Shown: piece by piece, positions 26,263 through 34,181 of the stretch
Position numbering within the stretch: the first letter of the stretch is position 1
How the letters are laid out: every line of letters starts with the position of its first letter
Assembly (NCBI GenBank): GCA_934402315.1
Contig: CAKRTS010000015.1
Location: 1 to 64,000, forward strand
DNA from: an uncultured Acetatifactor sp.
Lineage (GTDB): Bacteria > Bacillota > Clostridia > Lachnospirales > Lachnospiraceae
Reading direction: 5' to 3'
Length of the DNA stretch: 64,000 nucleotides
Notes under the pieces: model-generated
Databases searched by the model: none
What the model was told of the DNA's origin: nothing
What the model saw: the letters and a program-made list of their open reading frames with translations, nothing else
Position numbers and translations under genes: made by a program

Positions 26263-27174
26263 CTAATGGCTGCTTACTTTCTCATATAACTGCCGGATCT
26301 CTTCACCCGTCGCAAGGTAATCCGAAAAAGCGCTCGCAGATCCTGCCGCCACGCCCATACGAAATGCGTGTCCGTATTCTCCACGCTCCATCCAGCCCGC
26401 CATAAAGCCCGCTGCCATGGAATCCCCCGCGCCCACTCCGTTTTTCAGTTCCCCTTCCGGCGCCTCCGCTCTGTGAATGCCTCCGTTCTCGTCCAAAAGC
26501 ACCGCGCCATCCCCTGCCATGGAGACCAGCACGTTTCTCGCGCCCAGCTCCTGCAGCTTCTTGGCATAGGGTATGACCTCTTCCCCTGCACGTAGCTCCA
26601 CACCGAACAGCTCCCCGAGCTCGTCAAGGTTCGGCTTGATTAAGAACGGATGGTATTGCAGGACATTGAGCAGCAGCTTCCCTGTCGCATCCACGACAAG
26701 GTTCAGTCCTCTGCCGCACAGCTTCTCCATGATCCTTCCATAGATGTCATCGGGCAGGGTGGCAGGAATGCTCCCCGCCAGAAACAGGCTGTCTCCCCCG
26801 CCAAGCTGCTCAAGCTGTGCCATCAGCGCTTCTATCGCCGCCGGTGGGATTTCCGGCCCCTGACCGTTGATCTCCGTTCCTTCCACCGATTTTAATTTTA
26901 AATTGATGCGGGAATTGCCTGTCTCCAGATGGATAAAATCCGTCCTGATACCGAAGCTTTTGAGGCGCTGTTCGATCTCCTCCCCCGTGAAGCCCGCCAC
27001 AAAGCCGAGCGCGGTGCTGTCTATGCCGAGATTTTTCAGGACAATGGACATATTAATTCCCTTTCCGCCCGGCAGCATCAGCTCTGATGATGTGCGGTTG
27101 GTGTGTCCGAGCCGAAAGCCCTCCACTGCCACGATATAGTCCAACGACGGATTCAAGGTCACTGTATAAATCAT
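26263..27174 (-). CDS. fruK: 1-phosphofructokinase (PfkB family)
   Basis: 303 residues from ATG 27174, chosen because AAAAGGGG precedes it and MIYTVTLNPSLDYIV is the standard FruK/LacC N-terminus. Family motifs are LPGGKGINMS (substrate loop), NGQGPEI and GVGAGDSMAAGFMAG (ATP/anion hole with the catalytic Asp). It phosphorylates fructose 1-phosphate; tagatose-6-phosphate kinase is the close alternative. The usual partners fruR and fruA are not adjacent, so the substrate is less certain. Confidence 0.85.
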   Translation of the reverse strand: MIYTVTLNPSLDYIVAVEGFRLGHTNRTSSELMLPGGKGINMSIVLKNLGIDSTALGFVAGFTGEEIEQRLKSFGIRTDFIHLETGNSRINLKLKSVEGTEINGQGPEIPPAAIEALMAQLEQLGGGDSLFLAGSIPATLPDDIYGRIMEKLCGRGLNLVVDATGKLLLNVLQYHPFLIKPNLDELGELFGVELRAGEEVIPYAKKLQELGARNVLVSMAGDGAVLLDENGGIHRAEAPEGELKNGVGAGDSMAAGFMAGWMERGEYGHAFRMGVAAGSASAFSDYLATGEEIRQLYEKVSSH

Positions 27175-27208
27175 CTTTTCCCCTTTTCTGCGGATGTTCT
27201 GACCGCAC

Positions 27209-27251
27209 AAAGGCACCGGAAAAGCGCTGACAACTCTTCCCCGGTGCCTTT
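27209..27251 (-). terminator. hairpin downstream of hpf
   Basis: AAAGGCACCGG pairs perfectly with CCGGTGCCTTT across a 21-base loop. On the minus strand only TTTGTG follows, so it should be a moderate terminator that could allow read-through into fruK. Confidence 0.65.
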
Positions 27252-27280
27252 TTCATGCCTGAACTATGCAGGCGATGTAC

Positions 27281-27808
27281 TTATTCTTCCGGCTCAATCA
27301 GTCCGTAGGTATCGCCCTTTCTCTTATATACCACGTTGACCTGATCTGTCTCCGCATTGATGAATACGAAGAAGTTATGTCCGAGCAGCTCCATCTGGAT
27401 GCAGGCATCCTCGGGATACATCGGCTTAATGTCAAACTTCTTTGTACGGACGATCTTAATGTCCTCATCGTCCATATAATCATTTTCCACATACATCTTG
27501 CTGAAGGAGCTTGCCGCCTGCTGCTTGTCCACGATCTTGTTCTTATACTTCTTCAGCTGTCTCTCAATGATCTCCTCCACAAGATCAATGGAAACGTACA
27601 TATCGTTGCTGACCTGTTCGGAACGAATGATATTTCCCTTTACCGGAATCGTTACCTCGATCTTCTGACGATCCTTCTCCACGCTCAGTGTCACATGTGC
27701 TTCTGTATCGGGATTGAAGTACTTTTCCAGCTTACCAATTTTCTCCTCTACAGCAGCCTTCAGTCCGGGTGTAACCTCAATGTTCCTTCCAACAATTATA
27801 AATTTCAT
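27281..27808 (-). CDS. hpf: long-form ribosome hibernation promoting factor
   Basis: 175 residues from ATG 27808, which is well spaced from AAAGGG; the ATG three codons earlier is too close. Residues 1-100 form the HPF/RaiA ribosome-binding fold (KFIIVGRNIEVTPGLKAAVEEKI). Residues 120-175 form the dimerising C-terminal domain (FDIKPMYPEDACIQMELLGHNFFVFINAET) that makes 100S ribosome dimers in Gram-positives. A consensus promoter lies about 35 bases upstream, and a striking DnaA-box/Spo0A-box cluster beyond it. Confidence 0.95.
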   Translation of the reverse strand: MKFIIVGRNIEVTPGLKAAVEEKIGKLEKYFNPDTEAHVTLSVEKDRQKIEVTIPVKGNIIRSEQVSNDMYVSIDLVEEIIERQLKKYKNKIVDKQQAASSFSKMYVENDYMDDEDIKIVRTKKFDIKPMYPEDACIQMELLGHNFFVFINAETDQVNVVYKRKGDTYGLIEPEE

Positions 27809-27843
27809 ACTAATCATCCCTTTCGGTTATTTATTGTATAAGC

Positions 27844-27873
27844 ATTATACCATATTTCTAATTGGTTTTGCAA
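27844..27873 (-). promoter_or_regulatory. sigma-A promoter of hpf
   Basis: On the minus strand TTGCAA (27868-27873), an 18-base spacer and TATAAT (27844-27849). Confidence 0.7.
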
Positions 27874-27935
27874 CAATTTAACAAATTTTTTACTTGTTTT
27901 TGATATTAAATATGTCAACCAAAATCCCGACTTTT

Positions 27936-28126
27936 TTCGACAAAATGAAATTTTTATGACAACTACACAAAACAGACGTTCCTGAATCCTCGACATTTTT
28001 CAGCAGAAACTGCACCCCTAAATCTGTGGATAATGTGTATAACTAAGTGTATAAATAACTTTTGTCGAATTTTACGGCATTCTGATTGTGGATAACTTTT
28101 TCGACTATTGCGTTTTTGTTTCGACC
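27936..28126. promoter_or_regulatory. Spo0A-box-like sites interleaved with DnaA boxes
   Basis: Exact TGTCGAA cores occur at 27936-27942 (minus, in TTTTGTCGAAAA context) and 28063-28069 (plus). One-mismatch forms occur at 28100-28106 and 28120-28126 (minus). The third lies four bases from a DnaA box. TGTCGAA is the 0A-box core recalled for Bacillus and Clostridia. Confidence 0.6.
28025..28095. promoter_or_regulatory. cluster of four DnaA boxes
   Basis: Read on the minus strand, TTATCCACA occurs at 28025-28033 and 28087-28095, TTATACACA at 28034-28042 and TTATACACT at 28046-28054. All four are in one orientation and the first two abut. Three match the consensus TTATNCACA exactly. Confidence 0.8.
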
Positions 28127-28222
28127 GTTTTTCTTTTTATTTTTGCTTTTTGTCTATTTTGTACAGAAGCATAAAACGCCCCCGCCTTTGCTCCCCGAAA
28201 ATATTTTGAAAACTTTCCAAAT

Positions 28223-28252
28223 TGAAAAGCCTGAACCGTTCGATTCAGGCTT
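28223..28252 (-). terminator. intrinsic terminator of the NlpC/P60 gene
   Basis: AAGCCTGAA (28227-28235) pairs perfectly with TTCAGGCTT (28244-28252). On the minus strand TTTTCAATTT follows. Confidence 0.8.
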
Positions 28253-28275
28253 AACGCATTCGTTTATACTGTTGT

Positions 28276-29460
28276 TTAGAAGATACGTCTGATAGCAAGG
28301 ATCTTTCTGTAATCCGCCTGGGAAACAATAATTCCCGTTTTCTTATTGGATGCATGCACGATCTGACCGTCGCCGATGTAGAGCGCCACATGGCCGGAAT
28401 AGCAGATCAGGTCGCCCGGCTGTGCATTTGCAAGACCATCCACTGCATAGCCCTGTGAGCGGTCAGATGCAGAGGAATGAGGCAGGCTTACACCAAAGTT
28501 CGCATACACACTCATTACAAAACCAGAGCAGTCGGCGCCGTTGGTCAGGCTTGTTCCGCCCCATACATACGGATTGCCGACGAACTGCAGGCCGTATTCC
28601 GCTACCGCAACACCCATTTCACTGCCTTCTCCCACAGAATAGCTTGCGCTGCTCTGGGTATTTGCCGAAGAGGTGCCCGACCCGGTCTTCTTTGATACCT
28701 TTGCCGCTGCTGCAGCCTGAGCCTTTCTGCGCTCTTCTGCCTCCTTTGCGAGACGTGCCGCTTCCTCCTCCTTGGATTCCGCCTGGACAAACTCGCTGCG
28801 GAGATCTACATAATCGGTAGATACCCATCCGGTACCTTCCTCGACATCAACCTTTACCCAGCCCTCTGTCTCCTCGAGCACCAGAAGCTCCTCTGCCTCG
28901 GGAACCATGCCTAAAATCGAGGATTCCGTCGTGGGCTCTGTGCGGACAAACAGCGTCTGCGTCGTCACCGTTGCGATTCTCGTTCCAACGCTTCTGGCAA
29001 TTTCCACTGCATCCTCTCCTGTCACGCAGTACTCAGCCTTCACATACCCGGTAACGGAGCCGGACTTGATAAGATACCAGCCGTCCTCCTCCTGAATAAA
29101 GGTTCCGACGGAATTATTGTAGAGCTTGCCGAGAATCTCTCCCGACTCGCTCGGAAGGCTTCTCACATTGACACAGGAACGGACCTGCGCAATCACAAGG
29201 TTGCGGAACAGCTCCTCCTCTGCATCCTCTGCAGTAGCTGCCTTAGCGGTCTCTGTGTCCTCGATATTCATCCACTCAATGATCGACTCGACCGGAATTG
29301 CCGTCTGGCTGGAGATGTCCTCCAGCTTATTTCCCTTGGCGATCGCCAGTCCGATGCCTCCGCTCGGGAGAACCGATGCCTCCGCTGTAAGTCCTGCGCC
29401 GGAGAATCCGATCACTGCTGCCAGTATATATGCCGTTGCCCTGAAATGACTGTGCTTCAT
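28276..29460 (-). CDS. SH3-domain NlpC/P60 cell-wall hydrolase
   Basis: 394 residues from ATG 29460 (GGAGGAAGGC upstream). It has a signal peptide (ATAYILAAVIGFSGAGLTAEA), then two bacterial SH3 domains (about 85-150, with VRSCVNVRSLPSESGEILG, and 160-220, with LFVRTEPTTESSILG). A charged coiled-coil linker rich in Ala/Glu/Lys leads to a C-terminal NlpC/P60 domain with catalytic Cys in ADCSGFVMSVY and His in YSGHVALYIGDG, plus IVHASNKKTG. It is a secreted gamma-D-glutamyl-diamino-acid endopeptidase of the peptidoglycan remodelling type. It is expressed from its own consensus promoter and terminated. Confidence 0.93.
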   Translation of the reverse strand: MKHSHFRATAYILAAVIGFSGAGLTAEASVLPSGGIGLAIAKGNKLEDISSQTAIPVESIIEWMNIEDTETAKAATAEDAEEELFRNLVIAQVRSCVNVRSLPSESGEILGKLYNNSVGTFIQEEDGWYLIKSGSVTGYVKAEYCVTGEDAVEIARSVGTRIATVTTQTLFVRTEPTTESSILGMVPEAEELLVLEETEGWVKVDVEEGTGWVSTDYVDLRSEFVQAESKEEEAARLAKEAEERRKAQAAAAAKVSKKTGSGTSSANTQSSASYSVGEGSEMGVAVAEYGLQFVGNPYVWGGTSLTNGADCSGFVMSVYANFGVSLPHSSASDRSQGYAVDGLANAQPGDLICYSGHVALYIGDGQIVHASNKKTGIIVSQADYRKILAIRRIF

Positions 29461-29566
29461 GCCTTCCTCCATATCCGGATTTCAATATTTCAATCTCTGC
29501 CTGAATCTATTTCAAAAAGTTAATTTTTTTACACCATTTGTTACGGAATTGTTACAACCATTAAAA

Positions 29567-29595
29567 AATATAACACTCCTTTTTCCATTTGTCAA
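29567..29595 (-). promoter_or_regulatory. sigma-A promoter of the NlpC/P60 gene
   Basis: On the minus strand TTGACA (29590-29595), a 17-base spacer and TATATT (29567-29572). The leader is about 100 bases. Confidence 0.78.
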
Positions 29596-29660
29596 CCTTA
29601 CTTCTCTGGCATATAATTCCTTGGAAGCCGCATATTTACTGGGTTTTTGTAATAATGCAC

Positions 29661-29695
29661 AAAAAAGAACCATCAAAATTGATGATTCTTTTTTT
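29661..29695 (-). terminator. intrinsic terminator of trxB
   Basis: AAAAAAGAACCATCA pairs (one wobble) with TGATGATTCTTTTTTT, giving U-runs in both directions. It lies 39 bases past the trxB stop. Confidence 0.8.
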
Positions 29696-29733
29696 ATAAA
29701 TCTTTTGTTTTTATTAAGAAAGCTGTTAAGAAA

Positions 29734-30642
29734 TTATTTTCTGCAAAACATTCCTGCGGCGACGGCGGCATTCGCTCCGTCCGCAACCGCCGTGATAATC
29801 TGCCGGAGCGGCTTCTTCCTCACATCGCCCGCTGCGTACAGCCCCGGCACAGCCGTCGCGCAGTCCTCCCCGGCAGAAATGTAGCCGCCCTCGTCGAGCG
29901 GTAAAAGTCCCTGAACCAGCTCCGTATTCGGATGAATGCCGACCGCGATAAACACACCCTGTACCGGCAGCTCAGATTCCGAACCCGATTCGGCATCCCG
30001 GATACGCAGGCTCTGAACCGCTTCCGTTCCTGCAATCTCCTCCACGGTTGTATGGTAGAGGATTTCCACGTTCTCCAGACGCTTTAACTCCTCCTGCAGA
30101 ACCATCGCGCCGCGCAGCTCGTCCCGCCTGTGGATCAGATAAACCTTTGCACAGGTGCGCGCAAGATAAATCGCATCCTCGAGCGCGACATCTCCTCCGC
30201 CGACGACCGCAACCGTCCTGCCGCGGAAGAACGCGCCGTCACAGGTGGCGCAGTAGGAGACTCCCATGCCGGACAATTCCTCTTCTCCGGGCACATCCAG
30301 CCGGGCATGAACCGCTCCTGTCGCAAGGATTGCCGTCTTTGTCTCAAATTCCCCGATGTCGGTTCTCACGAGCCAGCTTCCGCCGCGGTCACAGATCTCC
30401 GTAACCTCCGCTTCCCGGAAATCCACACCGAGCTTGTCCGCATGTGCCCTGAACTGCATTCCCATGTCAAAGCCGTTGATCCCCGGCAGACCGAGATAAT
30501 TGTCAACCTCATAAGTATTCAGTATCTGCCCGCCGCTCATCGGTGCCTTCTCCAGCACCAGAAGCTCCAGGCCCGCCCTTTTTCCGTACACTGCGGCGGA
30601 AAGTCCCGCCGGGCCCGAGCCGATAATAATCAAATCGTACAT
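29734..30642 (-). CDS. trxB: thioredoxin-disulfide reductase
   Basis: 302 residues from ATG 30642, with GGAGGG five bases upstream. The FAD motif GSGPAGLSAAVY is at residues 9-20. The redox centre is SYCATCDGAFF (CATC), the NADPH motif is VVGGGDVALEDA and the C-terminal FAD contact is GLYAAGDVRKKPLRQI. It reduces thioredoxin with NADPH. No thioredoxin gene is adjacent. It is divergent from the FabG-like gene, which is about 100 bases away. Confidence 0.95.
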   Translation of the reverse strand: MYDLIIIGSGPAGLSAAVYGKRAGLELLVLEKAPMSGGQILNTYEVDNYLGLPGINGFDMGMQFRAHADKLGVDFREAEVTEICDRGGSWLVRTDIGEFETKTAILATGAVHARLDVPGEEELSGMGVSYCATCDGAFFRGRTVAVVGGGDVALEDAIYLARTCAKVYLIHRRDELRGAMVLQEELKRLENVEILYHTTVEEIAGTEAVQSLRIRDAESGSESELPVQGVFIAVGIHPNTELVQGLLPLDEGGYISAGEDCATAVPGLYAAGDVRKKPLRQIITAVADGANAAVAAGMFCRK

Positions 30643-30727
30643 ATTCCCTCCATGTGTCAATGTAACTTCACTTCTCTAAGAGTAACAGTTTCCCGCTGGA
30701 AAAGCAAGCCGTTGTGTGGTAAGGTAG

Positions 30728-30747
30728 TGTCAGAAGGAGATCTGACA
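30728..30747 (+). promoter_or_regulatory. palindrome presenting the ribosome binding site of the fabG-like gene
   Basis: TGTCAGA pairs with TCTGACA around the loop AGGAGA. The Shine-Dalgarno sequence is the loop, and the last paired base is the A of the start codon. It could act as a translational switch or as a DNA operator. Confidence 0.6.
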
Positions 30748-31493
30748 TGACACCTATAAATATAGAAAATGGAAATAAGAAAAACGCTCTCATCACCGGA
30801 GCTTCCCGCGGCATCGGCAGGGCAGCCGCCGAGTGCTTTGCCGCCGCAGGCTATGACCTGCTCCTGACCTGTAACAATTCGACCGCGGCACTTCAGGAAA
30901 CCACTGCCGCTCTGGAAGAAAAATACGGCATTCAATGCTCTGCCGTCAAATGCGATATGGGAAATGAGAAGGAAGTGCTCCGGCTCTTTGAAGCTCTAGA
31001 CACGCTCGACGTTCTCGTCAACAATGCCGGCATTGCCCACATCGGTCTGCTGACGGACATGACCGCCGACGAATGGCACCGGGTTCTGGCAGTGAATCTC
31101 GATTCCTGCTTCTACACCTGCCGCGCCGCAATTCCGCTGATGCTGAAAAAACACAGCGGTCACATCATCAACGTCTCCTCTGTCTGGGGTACGCAGGGGG
31201 CTTCCATGGAGGTCGCCTATTCCGCCTCAAAGGGCGGTATGAATGCCTTCACCAGAGCGCTCGCCAAGGAGCTTGCTCCGAGCAACATTCAGGTCAACGC
31301 CATCGCCTGCGGTGTCATCGATACCGCGATGAACGGCTGTCTCTCAGAGGAGGATATCTGTTCCCTCACCGCAGAGATTCCCACAGACCGGCTCGGCAGA
31401 CCGGAGGAGGTCGCGTCGCTGATCCTCCAGACGGCTTCCGCTCCCGCTTACATGACCGGACAGATCATCACAATAGACGGCGGCTGGTATTGA
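30747..31493 (+). CDS. fabG: 3-oxoacyl-ACP reductase-like short-chain dehydrogenase
   Basis: A 248-residue classical SDR. It has GASRGIGRAAAE (cofactor loop), NNAG, the catalytic Ser in INVSSVWG, YSASKGGMNAF (Tyr-x-x-x-Lys) and a C-terminal MTGQIITIDGGWY typical of FabG. It is not in a fatty-acid synthesis operon, so the natural substrate may differ from the ACP-bound one. It is monocistronic, with its RBS in a hairpin loop and its stop codon inside a terminator. Confidence 0.82.
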   Translation: MTPINIENGNKKNALITGASRGIGRAAAECFAAAGYDLLLTCNNSTAALQETTAALEEKYGIQCSAVKCDMGNEKEVLRLFEALDTLDVLVNNAGIAHIGLLTDMTADEWHRVLAVNLDSCFYTCRAAIPLMLKKHSGHIINVSSVWGTQGASMEVAYSASKGGMNAFTRALAKELAPSNIQVNAIACGVIDTAMNGCLSEEDICSLTAEIPTDRLGRPEEVASLILQTASAPAYMTGQIITIDGGWY

Positions 31494-31513
31494 CCCCCCG
31501 CCGTCTGTTTTTG
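31475..31513 (+). terminator. intrinsic terminator overlapping the fabG stop
   Basis: AGACGGCGG (31475-31483) pairs with CCGCCGTCT (31498-31506), followed by GTTTTTG. The left arm codes for the last residues of the protein. Confidence 0.8.
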
Positions 31514-31524
31514 CCGCATTCTCC

Positions 31525-31770
31525 TTACAGGAACGCGTCCTCTCCCGGGATCGCCTGTATGTCCGTACCGGGAGCCAGAGAATCCACGATCCTCTGCATT
31601 TCGTCCTTCGTCTGAACATCCTTACATCTCAGGATCAGCTCCTCTTTCTCCGCTTCCGTCAGAGCCGCATATCCCTGCATGGCAGACTCATTCATCGCAA
31701 GCGCCATTCCAAATCCCAGCGGAAGCTCACCGAGCGTAAAGCCGTCGCCACTGATTCCGTTAAAATCCAT
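31525..31770 (-). CDS. small hypothetical protein
   Basis: 81 residues from ATG 31770, with AAAAAGGAG upstream. No family is recognised. The N-terminus is Gly/Phe-rich (DFNGISGDGFTLGELPLGFGM); the middle is helical and acidic (LTEAEKEELILRCKDVQTKDEMQRIVDSL). It looks like a cytoplasmic protein with one helical hairpin. It follows the 770-residue lipoprotein gene after a terminator-like stem, so it may have its own expression. Confidence 0.6.
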   Translation of the reverse strand: MDFNGISGDGFTLGELPLGFGMALAMNESAMQGYAALTEAEKEELILRCKDVQTKDEMQRIVDSLAPGTDIQAIPGEDAFL

Positions 31771-31790
31771 AATCACACACTCCTTTTTCA

Positions 31791-31815
31791 GAAAAAGGGC
31801 GACCGTAAACCGACC
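31791..31815 (-). terminator. terminator-like hairpin after the 770-residue lipoprotein gene
   Basis: GGGCG pairs with CGCCC across a loop with further partial pairing (GACCG/CGGTC). On the minus strand TTTTTCTG follows. It sits just before the RBS of the small gene. Confidence 0.5.
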
Positions 31816-31862
31816 GCCCGATTACATTTATAGTATGTGCCTTTTTTCTGAAAAAAATCCGT

Positions 31863-34175
31863 TTATTGCTCATCCAGATAGAGCTGCACCCTTGACTGTA
31901 TATTTTGCGCCACGATCTCGACCGTCTTATCCCCGGTGAAGTAAGCATCTGCCTCCTCCGTAATAATTCCCCGGATAAAATCATATTGCGTTTCATAGGG
32001 TGTCAGGCTGTCCATTATTTCCAGATATTCTTCGATATAGCTCTCTCCGTCGGGCTTGCCGCTGATTATTGTGTAAGTATGCCCATCAAGCCTTACCTCC
32101 GGCTGTGTCACCCAATCTGCATTCTTCGGTGTTATGATCCTCCCATCATAGTAATCCCGGCGTAAAATGACATCAGATACCAATGTGTCATTAAACTCGT
32201 ACAGGCTGTTCAGGAAATCCTTGATAATCTCAAAATGCTCCGTGTTCTTATTGACTGCCATTCCGCTATAGCAATAGATGAAATTGCCGTTATCCGCATT
32301 TGTCGGATAGCCCACGAAGTGATAGTCCGGCCCAAGAGCCGCCATCGTACTGCTGAACCCCGAAAAGCTCATTTGATCCGCATATACCAGAACCTCCCCG
32401 CTCTGCAGAACCGTTCTTCCCCAGCTTTCCGTGCTCTCAACGAAGTTATCCGTAATTGAAATCTGATACCGCTTACAGATCTCCAGAATGTGAATGAACT
32501 CGTCAGAGTCAAAGGAGCAGGTCTTCTTCTCTGCATCTAAGAAATCAGAATGCCCGATGTCCCTGATAAACAGATATAACGGATCTATCGTAAAGAAACT
32601 GCTTGAACAAAGTGTTTTAAAAGGAGTTCCGGCTGCCTCTCTCGCCTCTATAACGTCGATGAACTCCTGCACTGTCCACGATGGCTTGTCCCATACTTCA
32701 TTATTGACCATCAGGGTATAAGTCGCCGCGCTCGTCGGCAGCATATATTGTTCCCCATCTATACGTCCGCTGTCCAACAGCCCCTGAAATAACACGCTCT
32801 CCAGCTGTTCAGACAGCACCCCGTCTAAGTTCATAAGACAGTCCTTATCCTGCAATGCCATGAGCTGCTCCCTGTCCAGCTGGATAATATCGGGACCTTC
32901 CCCCCTGGCAATGTCGGCATAGATCTGGTTGATCTTATTATCCTTCTCGTCGTACCGATATTCTTCCCCAATTTCGATGGTCACTCCCGGATGCGTTCTC
33001 TCATAATTGGCAATCGCCGTCTGCATTCCATAATCCAAAAATATATACGGCTGCAGGCGGATCGTCGCTGTCACTGCAGGGCCGGAGGTCGTGATGATCC
33101 TCAGGGTATTGTCATCCGAAAACAGGACAACGTCACCGTTTTCATTCCGTGCAAGCCCCAGAAGATATTGAAAGATCTCCTTGGAACCAATATACCTTCT
33201 TGTCTGCTCTCCCGTAAGGATATTCCATGTAATCAGCGCATTGTTATTGTCTAAATAGAGAAAATTTCCATGGGAATCCGCAAATATCTCCTGATAGGCA
33301 GGAACATTTCCCTCATACAGTACGACCGGCGTATCTCCGTCAAAGTAGAAGACACTGGTCTGCTTGCTGACGCTGTCCCATGATCTGAACAGCCAGATGC
33401 CGTCGTATGTCTGGCACATCGCTGAGATCGTTGTCTTCCCTTCCCCGAAGCCGTGGAACTCAGTGACCAGATTACCTTCCTCATCTGCCACATACAGTCC
33501 CGATCCATCCGCCGGAATCAGGTAATGATGTCCCGAGCGCGCCTCCCAAAGAGCGTCCAGTTCCATGACAAACCATGCGGCGTTCGGAAGAGGTATCCCC
33601 ATTTCAACAACCGGGAATAAGTCTACCGGTTCTGAGGTCGTTCCGTCCTCATACAGCTCTCTGGCTTGAAATCCCGTCACATACCCATCCTCATCCCGTC
33701 CGTCAGCGTATGTCATGATGCGCCCCTGCGATACCGAAAAGAAATCAAAATTCTGTGCCGGACAGGCTATCGTCTGAATTGTCATGGTATCGCAGTCGAG
33801 AATGTCCATATAGGGTCTTATGTCTACCGTCTGCTCCCCCTCGGTCTGAAAATAGTATGTTCTGAGATAATAAATCCGGTTCTGGTCGACACAGCACCCG
33901 CCCGGATAACCCCTTGTCTGCTCATGATCTTCAAACGTCTCCTGCCGGTACTCAGAAACCGACATAAAGCTGTCCGGATTCGTAATGTCCTCCTTTTTCC
34001 AGTCCCCGGCAAGCAGATTAATGACAGGCTCCTGCCGGTACTGCTCTCCATAATCAACCGTCTCCTCGCTGGCGCTGGCCTCGACACTTTCCTCGTCTGT
34101 CTTCCCGCCGCAGCCGCACAAAATTGCTGTCATCAATAGAACCAGTAAGATTTTGCTCTTGCTTTTCATGTTCAT
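31863..34175 (-). CDS. large solute-binding-protein-like lipoprotein (second copy)
   Basis: A 770-residue lipoprotein with a lipobox LCGC near residue 22. It shares the plan of the one at 21145-23472: a beta-rich N-terminal half and a C-terminal solute-binding-like half (IANYERTHPGVTIEI, EGPDIIQLDREQLMALQDK), ending IQSRVQLYLDEQ. An alternative ATG lies two codons downstream (34169) with better spacing from GGGGGG. It starts 6 bases after the 667-residue glycosyltransferase stop, so it is co-transcribed with two glycosyltransferases rather than with an ABC permease. A role in sensing or handling an exported glycan is a guess. Confidence 0.75.
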   Translation of the reverse strand: MNMKSKSKILLVLLMTAILCGCGGKTDEESVEASASEETVDYGEQYRQEPVINLLAGDWKKEDITNPDSFMSVSEYRQETFEDHEQTRGYPGGCCVDQNRIYYLRTYYFQTEGEQTVDIRPYMDILDCDTMTIQTIACPAQNFDFFSVSQGRIMTYADGRDEDGYVTGFQARELYEDGTTSEPVDLFPVVEMGIPLPNAAWFVMELDALWEARSGHHYLIPADGSGLYVADEEGNLVTEFHGFGEGKTTISAMCQTYDGIWLFRSWDSVSKQTSVFYFDGDTPVVLYEGNVPAYQEIFADSHGNFLYLDNNNALITWNILTGEQTRRYIGSKEIFQYLLGLARNENGDVVLFSDDNTLRIITTSGPAVTATIRLQPYIFLDYGMQTAIANYERTHPGVTIEIGEEYRYDEKDNKINQIYADIARGEGPDIIQLDREQLMALQDKDCLMNLDGVLSEQLESVLFQGLLDSGRIDGEQYMLPTSAATYTLMVNNEVWDKPSWTVQEFIDVIEAREAAGTPFKTLCSSSFFTIDPLYLFIRDIGHSDFLDAEKKTCSFDSDEFIHILEICKRYQISITDNFVESTESWGRTVLQSGEVLVYADQMSFSGFSSTMAALGPDYHFVGYPTNADNGNFIYCYSGMAVNKNTEHFEIIKDFLNSLYEFNDTLVSDVILRRDYYDGRIITPKNADWVTQPEVRLDGHTYTIISGKPDGESYIEEYLEIMDSLTPYETQYDFIRGIITEEADAYFTGDKTVEIVAQNIQSRVQLYLDEQ

Positions 34176-34181
34176 GCCCCC

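Larger units (their letters stand above)
27874..28222. other. AT-rich intergenic region with origin-like boxes
   Basis: About 350 bases without a supported gene. It contains an AT-rich stretch (27874-27960), four DnaA boxes and several TGTCGAA-type sites, listed separately. No dnaA, dnaN or strand switch is nearby. Confidence 0.75.

Noticed and set aside
27844..28126. Chromosomal replication origin (oriC)
   Set aside because: DnaA boxes and AT-rich DNA are present, but no dnaA/dnaN/rpmH genes and no change in gene strand occur here. Kept as a regulatory cluster instead.
28227..28252. tRNA T-arm (GTTCGATTC)
   Set aside because: The bases belong to a perfect terminator hairpin. No acceptor, D or anticodon arms are found.
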